Assembly: GCF_014281125.1 (NCBI RefSeq) | Contig: NZ_JACOEA010000001.1 | Coordinates: forward strand, 124,001-188,000 | Length of the DNA stretch: 64,000 nt | From: Lawsonibacter celer | GTDB taxonomy: Bacteria; Bacillota; Clostridia; Oscillospirales; Oscillospiraceae | Reading direction: 5' to 3' | Position numbers and translations under genes: made by a program | Notes under the pieces: model-generated | The model's input: the letters and a program-made list of their open reading frames with translations, nothing else | Told to the model about the DNA's origin: nothing | The model's database searches: none | Shown here: positions 15,676-25,300 of the stretch, piece by piece | Numbering within the stretch: the first letter of the stretch is position 1 | Layout of the letters: every line of letters starts with the position of its first letter

Positions 15676-16110
15676 TTACAAGAATTTACGGATGTCCACG
15701 GCGAGCTGCTCTTCCAAATGAATCAGCCGTTTGGCAATATCCTTGGAAACTTCATCTGCCGCCTCATATTGGTTCAGATACTGATTCAGCGATTTGACAC
15801 CCATATTACAGCCATCTGTCATCAGGTCTGCAATCGTTTGATCGGAGTTATCCATCCCCATTTTCATGTTGGTTTTAATCCAAGACATTCCCTTTGCAAT
15901 GGGGTTTGGTTCTTTTCCGTCATCATGGTATTTGTCCAACAGCGTCTGAATCTCGTCCTTTAGTTGTTCATGTTGCTTTTTACACTCCGTCAGATAGTCC
16001 CTGAGGGTATCGCTGTGCACCTGATCAAGCACATCATCGATAGATGCAACTCCCATTTTAACGCCTGCATCACATTCCCGAAGCAGTCTTATTGTGTCCT
16101 GTTCAATCAT
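15676..16110 (-). CDS. Helical protein, ferritin-like/DUF2383-type fold suspected
   Basis: 144 aa from the ATG at 16110 (GGGGCTGGAAG upstream). It is almost entirely helical and acidic, with repeated amphipathic segments (LRECDAGVKMGVASIDDVLD, YLTECKKQHEQLKDEIQTLL, AIAKRLIHLEEQLAVDIRKF-like end). The first helix with a long charged second helix recalls the ferritin-like DUF2383 group, but no complete metal-ligand set (ExxH pairs) is evident. It may be a stress or spore-associated bundle protein. Lower GC than neighbours. The function is unknown. Confidence 0.65.
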   Translation of the reverse strand: MIEQDTIRLLRECDAGVKMGVASIDDVLDQVHSDTLRDYLTECKKQHEQLKDEIQTLLDKYHDDGKEPNPIAKGMSWIKTNMKMGMDNSDQTIADLMTDGCNMGVKSLNQYLNQYEAADEVSKDIAKRLIHLEEQLAVDIRKFL

Positions 16111-16358
16111 AGAACTTCCAGCCCCTTTATAAGATAAAGTTAGTCTGGGCAGATTTGCGTTTTTTATTCGCTGGCCCAGCATAAAAGTCTGGACATTGAT
16201 AGCAATATTGAAAGCCGTGGCGGCGGCGGACGGCGAAGAGACTATTGCCGTCAAAGGCGAAAAAAAGCCACCCCCAGCACGGTTGTCTATTTGGTCCGCG
16301 CTGACGGTGTGACAGGGAGCGGATGAAAAAGACCGCAGTCACCAAGGACGGCATAAAG
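16111..16358. other. Spacer between the helical-protein gene and an amidohydrolase relic
   Basis: 248 bases with a short A/T-rich promoter-like part close to 16130 and a GC-rich part towards 16300. Minus-strand frames stay open here but show no family motif. It probably includes the deletion junction that removed the rest of the amidohydrolase gene. Confidence 0.4.
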
Positions 16359-16789
16359 CTAGCTCTGGGCAGGAATGCCAAGCTGGGTGCCGAAGACAGC
16401 GTCCAGCATGCTGCGATCTGGGTGGCACCTTTGGGTCAGAAAGTTGTGGTCGTAATTGGTGCCAACCGCCCATTCAGCGTTCGGAATGGCGTTCTCCGCA
16501 ATGAATGCCCGCATGGCACGGACAAGGCCCTGGAATTCCGTCACCCGGGCCAGATCGTACTGGGACAGGGAGGCGGACAGGCCCGCGATGTGACTGTGAC
16601 CGTCGAGAAAACCAGTCAGTATGGGCCCTGCTCCCAGGTCGATACGGGTGTAGCCGGAGTCTTTGGCGGCAAAGGCTGCCTCATGTCCGCTGCAGGCGGT
16701 GATCCAGCCGTCCCACACCAGGATGGCCTCCGCCCGAGGCACTTCTCATCCATGGTCAAAATGGTCCCGTTGTAATACAGCTTAGACAC
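16359..16789 (-). pseudogene. Amidohydrolase (YtcJ-like), truncated and frameshifted
   Basis: The GTG start at 16789 follows AAGGAAGG. The first 16 codons (YYNGTILTMDE) are in one frame; the next part continues in another frame from about 16742 (WDGWITACSGHEA, then GPILTGFLDGHSHIAG, the HxH metal site of the family). A one-base deletion at the GAAGTGCC sequence explains the shift. The frame ends after about 130 residues, whereas YtcJ-type amidohydrolases have about 530, so most of the catalytic barrel is lost. A dead remnant. Confidence 0.8.
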
Positions 16790-17047
16790 GCACACACCTT
16801 CCTTCCCAGCTAACGCACGGCTATTTGCTTGATGGGATTTCTTTGTACCACCAGATTAAAACAAAAATAGAAAGAAATCTATTTTCCTGGCCGGACATTG
16901 CCTACGGTGTATTAAACCAAGCATTATACAGATTCAAGACAGCAACGCAAGCTTACGTAAATTTTACTTGAATATAACTTTGGGTTGGTTGTGAGCAGAC
17001 GGAAAAACGCAGTATCCTAACTTATATAAGACAAGGGGGGATATATT
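16790..17047. other. Promoter region of the SLH phosphatase operon
   Basis: 258 bases, A/T-rich. A plausible promoter is TTGTGA (about 16989-16994) with 17-18 bases to TATCCT, followed by the GGGGGG ribosome site. No gene seen. Confidence 0.4.
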
Positions 17048-20000
17048 GTGTACAAACAAAAATGGAAACGCACAGTAAGCTGGTGCCTGCTGGCTGTTTT
17101 GACGGTCGGTATGATGCCCGCTGCTGCTGCGGAGATGAACACAAACACAGCAGCAGCGGAAATTGCGGTCGCAGAAGAGGCCGCAGTGCCTGCGGCGCAA
17201 AGTGCGGCGCTGACGTGGTGCTATCTGGACAATAATACTGATCCGGCAGGGGATAGCTCTGCTGAGGGCTATGAGCGTACCAGCTGGACCGCTGTGGATT
17301 ACGACGACTCCGAGTGGAAGACTGCAAGCGGCAGCTTCGGTTCCAAAAAGGGAGCAAAGGAACTGGAAGAGGGCTATACCGCAGACAACCTGCTGGCGGG
17401 CTGTGATGGCACAAACGATGCCTATGCCTACTTCTTCCGCCACAGCTTCACGGTGGACAATCCCGCAGATATGAAATACCTGACCTGCACGCTCCAATAT
17501 GACGATGCGGCTACCGTATACATTAACGGCACAAAGGTGGCAGGCTATGATGACAGTGAAATCACCGCAAACCTACAGCACGGTGGCTCCAACGCTTCTA
17601 CGCCCAAGACGGTGACCTTTACGAAGGCTGATCTGTCCGATCTGAATCTGCAGAGCGGCAAAAACGTCCTCGCCGTGGAAATCCATCAAGGGCGGCCGAG
17701 CAGCTCTGATGTGTGGTTCTATATGCCCCAGTTTGAGATTGCGGCAAAAGAGCCGGAGGTCATGGCGGAGAAGCAGTCTGGTATCAATCTGGCCATGGGT
17801 GCCGATGAGAGCGAAATGAACTTCACATGGTACACCAACGTACAGACCGAGGGCGTCCTGCTGCTGGCGAAGGCGGACGAGGTAACGGCGGATACAATGC
17901 CCGACACCGCCCGCCAGTTTGAGGCGGAAGGCAAGGCTGCGGCTAAGACCGGTTACTACAGCTACCAGACTACCGCAACCGATCTGGAGGAGAACACAGC
18001 CTATGCCTATCAGATGAAGAATGGTGCGACCCTGTCCGATATTCACACCTTTACCACCGGCAGCGGCGATGGCTTCACCTTCGCCTTTGTGGGCGATCCC
18101 CAGATCGGCGCCTCCGGCAATGGCACTAACGACGGGAAAAACTGGGGTAAGACCCTGAACAAAATTGCCACGGATGCGAATTTTGCAGGAACGGACTTCA
18201 TCCTCAGTGCGGGCGATCAGGTCAATTCCGCCGCTGACGAGACGCAGTACAGCGGATATCTGGAGCATGAGGAGCTGTACGGCATGCCCGTGGCCACCGT
18301 GGTGGGCAACCACGACACTGCCAGCAGCGCCTACAACGATCACTTCCATGTGGCTAACGAGTCGGAGACGCTGGGCATTTCCAATGCCGGCGGCGACAAC
18401 TACTTTGTCTATCATAACACCCTTTTCATGGTGCTCAACAGCAATAATCTGTCTACGGCGGAACACAGAGCATTCATGGAGCAGGCCATCAAGGCCACCG
18501 AAAGACAGAACATCCGCTGGAAGGTGGTCACCTTCCACCACTCCATTTACTCTGTGGCCAGCCATGCGGTAGAACAGGATATTCTGGACCGCCGGAATGG
18601 ATTGGTGCCGGTGTTCAACGAGCTGGGCATTGATGTGGTGCTGATGGGGCATGACCATGTCTATGTCCGCAGCTACATCATGGATGGGCTGACTCCGGTG
18701 ACGGCGGCGGACAACTATGAATATGAAAACGGCAGCAGCAATGCCCCCACCGCCGTGACCGACCCGGAGGGCGTGCTGTATGTGACCGCCAACTCCGCTT
18801 CGGGCAGCAAGTACTATAACATCCAAAACAAGGAATTCCCCTATGCGGCGGTCAAAAATCAGGAGAAAACCCCCAATGTCTCCCGGGTAGACGTGACCGA
18901 TGACAGCTTCCGCATTATCACCTACCGGCTCAGCAACGACGAACTGACCGTGGTGGACGCCTTCACCATCAACCACTCTGGGGCGGAGCGTGACTTTACC
19001 GAGAATGTGAACACCAAGAGCGAAACAGGCCTGCTGCAATATCTGGACAGCTATGCTACCGGCACAGCCGATGAGGATGGCGGCGTAGCGGAGATCGTCA
19101 AGTTCAACCCTGAAAATGACTGCATGTACCTGGTCAGCGGTCAGACCCAGAAAGTGGACATCGCAAAGATCGACGAAAACGGCCGCACCGGTCTGATCAA
19201 GCGGATCGACGTGGCGCTCATGGGCAAGCTCCACGGCTTCAGCGCCGGGGATATCACCAGCGTGGATGTGAATCCCCAGAGAGATCTGGTGGCCATCGCG
19301 GTGCAGAACAGCGATTACAGGGAAAACGGCTCCATCGTCCTGCTGGACTATAACGGAGCGTTCGTGCAGAAATTCGACGCCGGCGTACAGCCGGATATGC
19401 TGACCTTTACCCCGGACGGCAGTAAGATCCTGACAGCCAACGAAGGTGAGCCCCGGGAGGGCTACGGTGAGAACGCCGTCGACCCAAAGGGCTCCGTCAC
19501 CGTGGTGGATCTTGACAAATCTGAAGCGCAGACCGTCACCTTTGAGAATCTCGATCGGGAAAAGATGATTGCGGACGGCGTGCTGCTCAAGAAGGATGCA
19601 TCCCCCGCCGAGGATCTGGAACCGGAGTACATTGCGGTGTCGGCGGACAGCAAAACCGCCTATGTTACACTGCAGGAAAACAATGCCGTGGCGGCGCTGG
19701 ATCTCACCAACCATTCGTGGGTCTATGTGAAGGGTCTGGGCTTTAAGGATCACAGCGCGGCAGGCAATGGGCTGGATCTGGATGGGGACGAAGCCGTTGC
19801 CATCCGCAATGAATCTGTGTACGGTGTCTATATGCCCGACGGCATTGCCTGCGCGACCATCAACGGCAAGGATTATCTGCTCACCGCTAACGAGGGTGAC
19901 GCCCGGGAGTGGGGAGATTATGAAAACATCGACTCTGGCGAGCTGACCCTCAGCGACGGTGCAAAGGCAGGAAAGAAGATCGAATACCTGAAAACGGACG

Positions 20001-21124
20001 CTACCGATGGCCTGGAAGAAGGGAAAACCTATCTGCTGGGCGGCCGCTCCTTCTCTATATGGGATGCGGAGACGCTGAAGCAGGTTTACGACAGCGGCGA
20101 CAATCTGGAACAGATTTCCGCCAAGAACTTCCCCGCCTATTTCAATTCCGGTCACGACGCTGCCGGAGAGCTGGACAAGCGCAGCAATAAGAAGGGGCCG
20201 GAGCCCGAAAGCGTGGCAACGGTAACGGCAAATGGAAAGATTTATGCCATAGTGGGTCTGGAACGTATGGGCGGCATCATGGCCTTTGATATCAGCGATC
20301 TCAACCATGTGACCTATGCAGATTATCTGAATGTCCGTGACTTTACCTGCGGTGATCTGGCGCGAGCCGGCGACCTGGGCGCAGAGGGCATCTGCACTGT
20401 GTCTGCCGATGACAGCCCTACAGGCAACGCGATGATCCTGGTAGCAAACGAGATCTCCGGAACGGTGACTGTGGCACAGATTGAAACGAAGAGCAGTTCC
20501 GGTGGCAGCAGTTCCGGTGGCAGCAGCTCCGGAAATGGGTCTGCGGTGAAGCCGGAGCAGCCCAAGGATGAACCGCCTGTGGTGTTTGATGACGTAAATG
20601 AGCAGGATTGGTTCTACGATGCCGTGCAGTACATGGCATCCCGGAAATTGATGTCCGGCATCGGCAACGATCAATTCAGCCCGAAGCAGCCCACGGACCG
20701 CGCCATGATGGTGACCATGCTCTACCGTCTGGCCGGGGAACCAGAAGTACAGAAAGCCGCCAGCTTCAACGATGTACCTGCGGGCAGCTATTATGCGGAC
20801 GCAGTTGCCTGGGCGGAGACCAATGGTCTGGCTAACGGCGTTGGAGCCGGTGTGTTTGCACCGGAGCGCGTTCTCAGCCGCCAGGAATTGGCTGCTATGC
20901 TCTATCGATTTGCACAGTTCCAGGGCCTGGATGTGACTGCCACGGGAAAGCTTTCCCACTTTACGGACCAGCCTGACAGCTGGGCGCGCAGCGCTATGGA
21001 GTGGTGCGTCGGAAGCGGTGTGATCAACGGTACCAGCCAGACGACGCTCAGCCCCCTGAGCGGTGCTACCAGAGCGCAGATGGCGGTGATCTTCTCCCGC
21101 TTTTTGCAATGGAAAGAAGCATAA
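17048..21124 (+). CDS. SLH-anchored metallophosphatase with choice-of-anchor I propeller
   Basis: 1358 aa, GTG start after AAGGGGGG. Signal peptide 1-28; N-terminal beta domain to about 240; Fn3-like purple-acid-phosphatase N-domain about 250-340; calcineurin-type metallophosphatase about 343-600 with intact motifs FVGDPQ, LSAGDQ, VVGNHD (about 419-422), FHHS and MGHDH (about 534); choice-of-anchor I type propeller about 660-1145 (DMLTFTPDGSKILTANEGEP, LTANEGDAREWGDY); GSSSGG linker; three SLH repeats about 1178-1358 anchoring it to cell-wall polymer. It likely releases phosphate from organic phosphates outside the cell. Lower GC and different codon use from the flanks suggest separate history. 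Confidence 0.92.
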   Translation: MYKQKWKRTVSWCLLAVLTVGMMPAAAAEMNTNTAAAEIAVAEEAAVPAAQSAALTWCYLDNNTDPAGDSSAEGYERTSWTAVDYDDSEWKTASGSFGSKKGAKELEEGYTADNLLAGCDGTNDAYAYFFRHSFTVDNPADMKYLTCTLQYDDAATVYINGTKVAGYDDSEITANLQHGGSNASTPKTVTFTKADLSDLNLQSGKNVLAVEIHQGRPSSSDVWFYMPQFEIAAKEPEVMAEKQSGINLAMGADESEMNFTWYTNVQTEGVLLLAKADEVTADTMPDTARQFEAEGKAAAKTGYYSYQTTATDLEENTAYAYQMKNGATLSDIHTFTTGSGDGFTFAFVGDPQIGASGNGTNDGKNWGKTLNKIATDANFAGTDFILSAGDQVNSAADETQYSGYLEHEELYGMPVATVVGNHDTASSAYNDHFHVANESETLGISNAGGDNYFVYHNTLFMVLNSNNLSTAEHRAFMEQAIKATERQNIRWKVVTFHHSIYSVASHAVEQDILDRRNGLVPVFNELGIDVVLMGHDHVYVRSYIMDGLTPVTAADNYEYENGSSNAPTAVTDPEGVLYVTANSASGSKYYNIQNKEFPYAAVKNQEKTPNVSRVDVTDDSFRIITYRLSNDELTVVDAFTINHSGAERDFTENVNTKSETGLLQYLDSYATGTADEDGGVAEIVKFNPENDCMYLVSGQTQKVDIAKIDENGRTGLIKRIDVALMGKLHGFSAGDITSVDVNPQRDLVAIAVQNSDYRENGSIVLLDYNGAFVQKFDAGVQPDMLTFTPDGSKILTANEGEPREGYGENAVDPKGSVTVVDLDKSEAQTVTFENLDREKMIADGVLLKKDASPAEDLEPEYIAVSADSKTAYVTLQENNAVAALDLTNHSWVYVKGLGFKDHSAAGNGLDLDGDEAVAIRNESVYGVYMPDGIACATINGKDYLLTANEGDAREWGDYENIDSGELTLSDGAKAGKKIEYLKTDATDGLEEGKTYLLGGRSFSIWDAETLKQVYDSGDNLEQISAKNFPAYFNSGHDAAGELDKRSNKKGPEPESVATVTANGKIYAIVGLERMGGIMAFDISDLNHVTYADYLNVRDFTCGDLARAGDLGAEGICTVSADDSPTGNAMILVANEISGTVTVAQIETKSSSGGSSSGGSSSGNGSAVKPEQPKDEPPVVFDDVNEQDWFYDAVQYMASRKLMSGIGNDQFSPKQPTDRAMMVTMLYRLAGEPEVQKAASFNDVPAGSYYADAVAWAETNGLANGVGAGVFAPERVLSRQELAAMLYRFAQFQGLDVTATGKLSHFTDQPDSWARSAMEWCVGSGVINGTSQTTLSPLSGATRAQMAVIFSRFLQWKEA

Positions 21125-21136
21125 AGAAAGAATTTG

Positions 21137-21170
21137 CCGGACGGATGGCATAGGATCATCCGTCCGGACA
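21137..21170 (+). terminator. Hairpin after the first SLH phosphatase gene
   Basis: CCGGACGGATG (21137-21147) and CATCCGTCCGG (21157-21167) form a perfect 11-bp stem, but only ACAAATAG follows, so it may be a weak terminator or an mRNA 3'-end stabiliser within the operon. Confidence 0.6.
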
Positions 21171-21196
21171 AATAGAGAATGTGGTGAAATAAAAAG

Positions 21197-22327
21197 TTGC
21201 GCAGGAAAGTGGTGGATTCTATCCCATATCTTTTGGGATTTGCGGTGCTGCTGGCCACCCTTGGGCTTTTGCTGTTCCCGGGTAACGGTGCGGATTACCG
21301 CAGGTATGAGACCGATACCCTGCGGTATGTCCGGGGCACAGTGACACAGGTTCTCTCCCAAGAGTGCAGTGAAAGCGCACTTGGAACAGGACAGACGCTG
21401 GGCGTACAGCACCTTGAGGTGAGCCTGAGCGATGGCGCGCTGGTGGAGATAGACAACTATTTAACAGAGACCCACAATATTTTGGCCCGACCCGGCCAGC
21501 ATGTGGTCGTTTGTGTGGATGCTCCGGAGGGCGTGGAACCTTATTATACAATCTACAACTATGATCGCACGTCGTCCATTGTGTGCATGGTGCTGGTATT
21601 TTTAGCACTGATGGCACTGGTGGGCCGCAGAAAGGGCGTCTATGCGGCGCTGGCGCTGATCTTCACAGTGGTGCTGGTGGTTCGGTGGGCGCTGCCGCTG
21701 CTCTACAGCGGTCATTCCCCGATGCTGGTGGGCTTTACGGTGGTCATTCTTTCAACAGTGATCACCATCGGCCTGCTTCAGGGTTTTACGATCCAGGGAT
21801 TGCTCAGCATGCTGGTCACACTGGTCGGTGAGATCGCCGCCTGCATTCTGTTCGGGATCTTCTCCGGCATGCTGCACATCAGCGGCTTTCAGACCGATTC
21901 GGCAGAGGGGCTGCTGCTCATTGCCCAGAACACCGGGTTGAAGATCACTACGCTGTTGTTTGCAGCCACCATGATCGCTTCGCTGGGCGCGGTGATGGAT
22001 GTGGCTGTCTCGATGCTTTCAGCACTGCGGGAGGTAGCGCAGGCTGCCGCGCGTCCAACGGCAGGCGGGCTCTTTACGGCAGGGATGAATATGGGGCGGG
22101 ATATAATTGGCACCATGAGCAATACCCTGATTTTTGCGTTTACCGGCGGGGCGCTGACAACCATGCTGGTGTTTTATTCCTACGGAGTGCAGCTGCATCA
22201 GCTGCTCAGCTCAGATTACCTGGCGGTGGAGCTGGCGCAGGGGCTTTGCGGGACTGCCGCCGTCATCCTGACCGTTCCGGTAGCGACTATTGTCGGCGCC
22301 GCTGTTTATTCCAGACATAAAGTTTAA
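21197..22327 (+). CDS. YibE/F family membrane protein
   Basis: 376 aa with a TTG start. One N-terminal helix, an extracytoplasmic beta domain (about 45-115: YVRGTVTQVLSQE, GQHVVVCVD), then seven or eight membrane helices; the YibE/F signature region includes ISTVITIG-like and MIASLGAVMDVAVSMLSAL, and GMNMGRDIIGTMSNTLIFAF. The family is suspected to export or move small molecules, but no substrate is established. It lies between two giant surface phosphatases and is 13 bases from the second, so all three are probably one operon with a related function. Confidence 0.92.
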   Translation: MRRKVVDSIPYLLGFAVLLATLGLLLFPGNGADYRRYETDTLRYVRGTVTQVLSQECSESALGTGQTLGVQHLEVSLSDGALVEIDNYLTETHNILARPGQHVVVCVDAPEGVEPYYTIYNYDRTSSIVCMVLVFLALMALVGRRKGVYAALALIFTVVLVVRWALPLLYSGHSPMLVGFTVVILSTVITIGLLQGFTIQGLLSMLVTLVGEIAACILFGIFSGMLHISGFQTDSAEGLLLIAQNTGLKITTLLFAATMIASLGAVMDVAVSMLSALREVAQAAARPTAGGLFTAGMNMGRDIIGTMSNTLIFAFTGGALTTMLVFYSYGVQLHQLLSSDYLAVELAQGLCGTAAVILTVPVATIVGAAVYSRHKV

Positions 22328-22340
22328 AGGAGTATTTCCA

Positions 22341-25300
22341 ATGAAACATAGACTGATATCCATTCTTTTGCTGCTGTCTATGCTGCTTTCGCTGTTGCCT
22401 GCCACTGCGGTTGCAGCAGAGGAGGCTCCTGTGGAGAGCGGTGCTGCGGACAGCGCTCAGATGGAGACGGGCAGTGATGCAACGCCGGCAGACGGTGATA
22501 CAGCGTCTCAGGAAAGGGATGCCGAGGTGCAGACCGTGACGCTGGAGGGCAAAGGCACTGCCGCAGATCCCTATCGGATCGCCACTGCCGAAACACTGGT
22601 TTATGCGGCAGAGCAGATGAATGCGGATACGGATCAGACGGCTTATGCTGCGGCGCACTATGTTCTGACTGACAACATTGACATGCAGGGCGTGACCTAT
22701 ACCCCAATCGACAAATTCACAGGTTCTTTTGATGGACAGGATCATACCATCCGCAATCTGAAGATCGAAGACGAGAAGACCGGTTCCATTGGCGATTATC
22801 AGATTGCCTTTATCCGCAAGAACGGGGGAACCATTTCGAATTTACATTTTGAGAAAGCGTTCATTTCCAGCGCTGCCTCGGATCAAACGCCATACGCTGC
22901 AGTTGCCGTGGTGGCGGGCGAAAACCTCAAAGGCGCTGTCATCAGCCGCTGCTGTGTCATGGACAGCGAGGTCAATGCCCCCGGTGTGCCCAAGGTAGCC
23001 GGAATTGTGGGCATGAGCGGACGTGATGGAAATAATCCCGCTACCGTCACCGGATGCCGCTTCCAAGGGAAGCTGACCTGCGGACCCAGGACGGGGACGT
23101 GGGGGCCGATGGCCGGCGGCATTGCAGCACAGAACCACACCAGCACGCTGGAATACTGTGCGGCAAACGCGGAAATCATCGTGAATGGTTCCAGCAAAAA
23201 CCCCAGAACCGGTATCATCTGCGGTTACGCCAATTACTCAACTCTGCGCAGCAACGCTGCACTGGGCGGCAGCATTACCTATGACGCAGCGAGTGAAGAA
23301 CAGGGCTACATGCGTGCGGGGCGCATTTACGGCGACGCCCAGAATCTCCGAACGAGCGACTACCAAATCGCCGACAGCAGCATTGCCGTCAACAAAGTTA
23401 CTGTGAGCAGCCCAAGCGACAAGGACGGCATTACTGTTACCGCCGACGAACTGAAGAAGGAGAATACTTGGGAGCAGTACGGCTGGGATATGGAGGCTGC
23501 TTGGAAGCTGGGGGAGAATGGCTATCCGATCCCACGCGCGGCGGGGGAGATTGCGCCGGTCCGGCTTTCGGGCGCAGGCACCTCCGCAGACCCCTATCAG
23601 CTGAAAAACGCGGAGGATCTGCTGTATGTGACCGTGCGGCTGAACCGGGACGATGCACGGCTGCAGGGCAAGTGTTTTGTCCTGACCGACGACATTACAC
23701 TGACAGAAGATTTCCCCATGATTGAGTTCTTCAGCGGCGTGCTGGACGGCGACGGCCACGCGATTAAGAATTTGGTGATCAACGACACCAACACAGCATC
23801 GGTAAAGCAGTACCGCCTGGGGTTTGTCCGCTCGCTTTCCGGCGCCATTCAAAACCTGGTGTTTGATCACCCCAAGGTCACAAGCCAGGCCAACAGCGGC
23901 TCTGACGGCTATTCCGGCGCTGCGGTCATCGTAGGTCTGATGGAAGAGGGCGCTATGGTGTCCGGCTGCCGGGTCATTGACGGCGAAGTGAACGTTCCCA
24001 AGCTCTCCAAGGCGGGCGGCCTTGTGTGTATGCTGGGCTACGACGGCCAGTGGAGCGCCACGATCAGCAGCAGTGTGTTCACCGGAACGCTGACCTGCGG
24101 CCCCCGTACGGGTAACTATGGTCCCATGGCCGGCGGCATTGCGGCTTATGCCAGCACCAGCACCATTGAGTACTGTATCAGCGACGCAAAGATCACAGTG
24201 CTGGAAACGCCAGCAGCAGTTAGCATTGGCGGCATTTGTGGCTATACCAACAGCATGACCTTCCGGGGCGACGTAGTTTTGGGCGGCGGAATCACTGTGA
24301 ATGAGGGGGTTCAGAAAAAAGAGGCCAACCGCATTACCGGTAGCGATCCCTATGGGAAGAACATCTACGCAAACAATCTGGCACTGGATACCTACACCAT
24401 CAACGGCCAACAGGTGACGGACGACGGCGATCAGCAGGGGATCAGCAAGACTGCAGCGCAGCTGAAAGAGCAGAGCACTTACGAAGCCATCGGATACAAC
24501 TTCAGTCTCCAGTGGAAAATGTCTGAGGAGGGGTACCCGGTGCCCAAAGTGTTCGGCTACAGCAGTGACAGTGTCAACTGCGTGGCTGTGACTCCCAATG
24601 GGGATGCTTCCACGGAAATGTCCTTCAGCTGGCAATATCAGAGAAATGTGGACGGCGTGGTGCAGCTGAGCACCAGTAAATCCATGGAGGCTCCCGTGGA
24701 ATTTCCTGCCGAGGCCGCAGGTACCATGGGTATGCAGTATCGGGCAAAGGCAACCGGTCTGGAGCCCAATACCACCTATTATTATCGCGTAGGAAGCAAA
24801 ACAAATCAGGCCTTTTCCGAGGTGGGTAGTTTTACCACTGCCCCTCGGGAGGATGCCTTCTCCTTGATCAGCCTTTCTGATGCCGATGCCGGTGACATAT
24901 CTGCCATGACGCTTGCACAATCCACGCTGCAGGCGGCGCAATTGGTAGTGCCGGAGGCTGCGTTCATTCTCCACGGCGGCGATATGACTGGGGGAAAGCG
25001 CACTGACTGGCAATATTTCTACTATCTCAACCAGGATACGCTGATGAATACTTTGATCGCTCCGGCAGCGGGCGAATATGATGCCGACGGTTTCACCGAT
25101 TATTTCAATGTGGGCGACACAGGGTATTACAGCTTTGATTATGCAAACGTCCATTTCGCGGTGCTCAATACCAATGAGGACGGCAATCAGTGCATCAGCA
25201 ACACGCAGCTGGCGTGGCTGCGCGAGGATGTGGCGCTGGCGCGGGAAAATGGAGCCGAATGGATCATTCTGAACACCCATAAGGGACCCTATACCTCCGG

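Noticed and set aside
20490..20540. Short tandem GSSSGG-coding repeat
   Set aside because: It is the flexible linker before the SLH domains, not a CRISPR or mobile repeat.
17573..21412. A 1279-codon open frame on the minus strand
   Set aside because: It lies exactly opposite the SLH phosphatase gene, whose codon choice leaves the antisense frame open. No ribosome site, and the translated protein is rich in His/Arg/Val runs without domain motifs.
22341..24540. Internal DNA similarity between two halves of the N-terminal region
   Set aside because: Explained by duplicated GLUG-like protein blocks in one gene; not an assembly duplication because the halves differ throughout.
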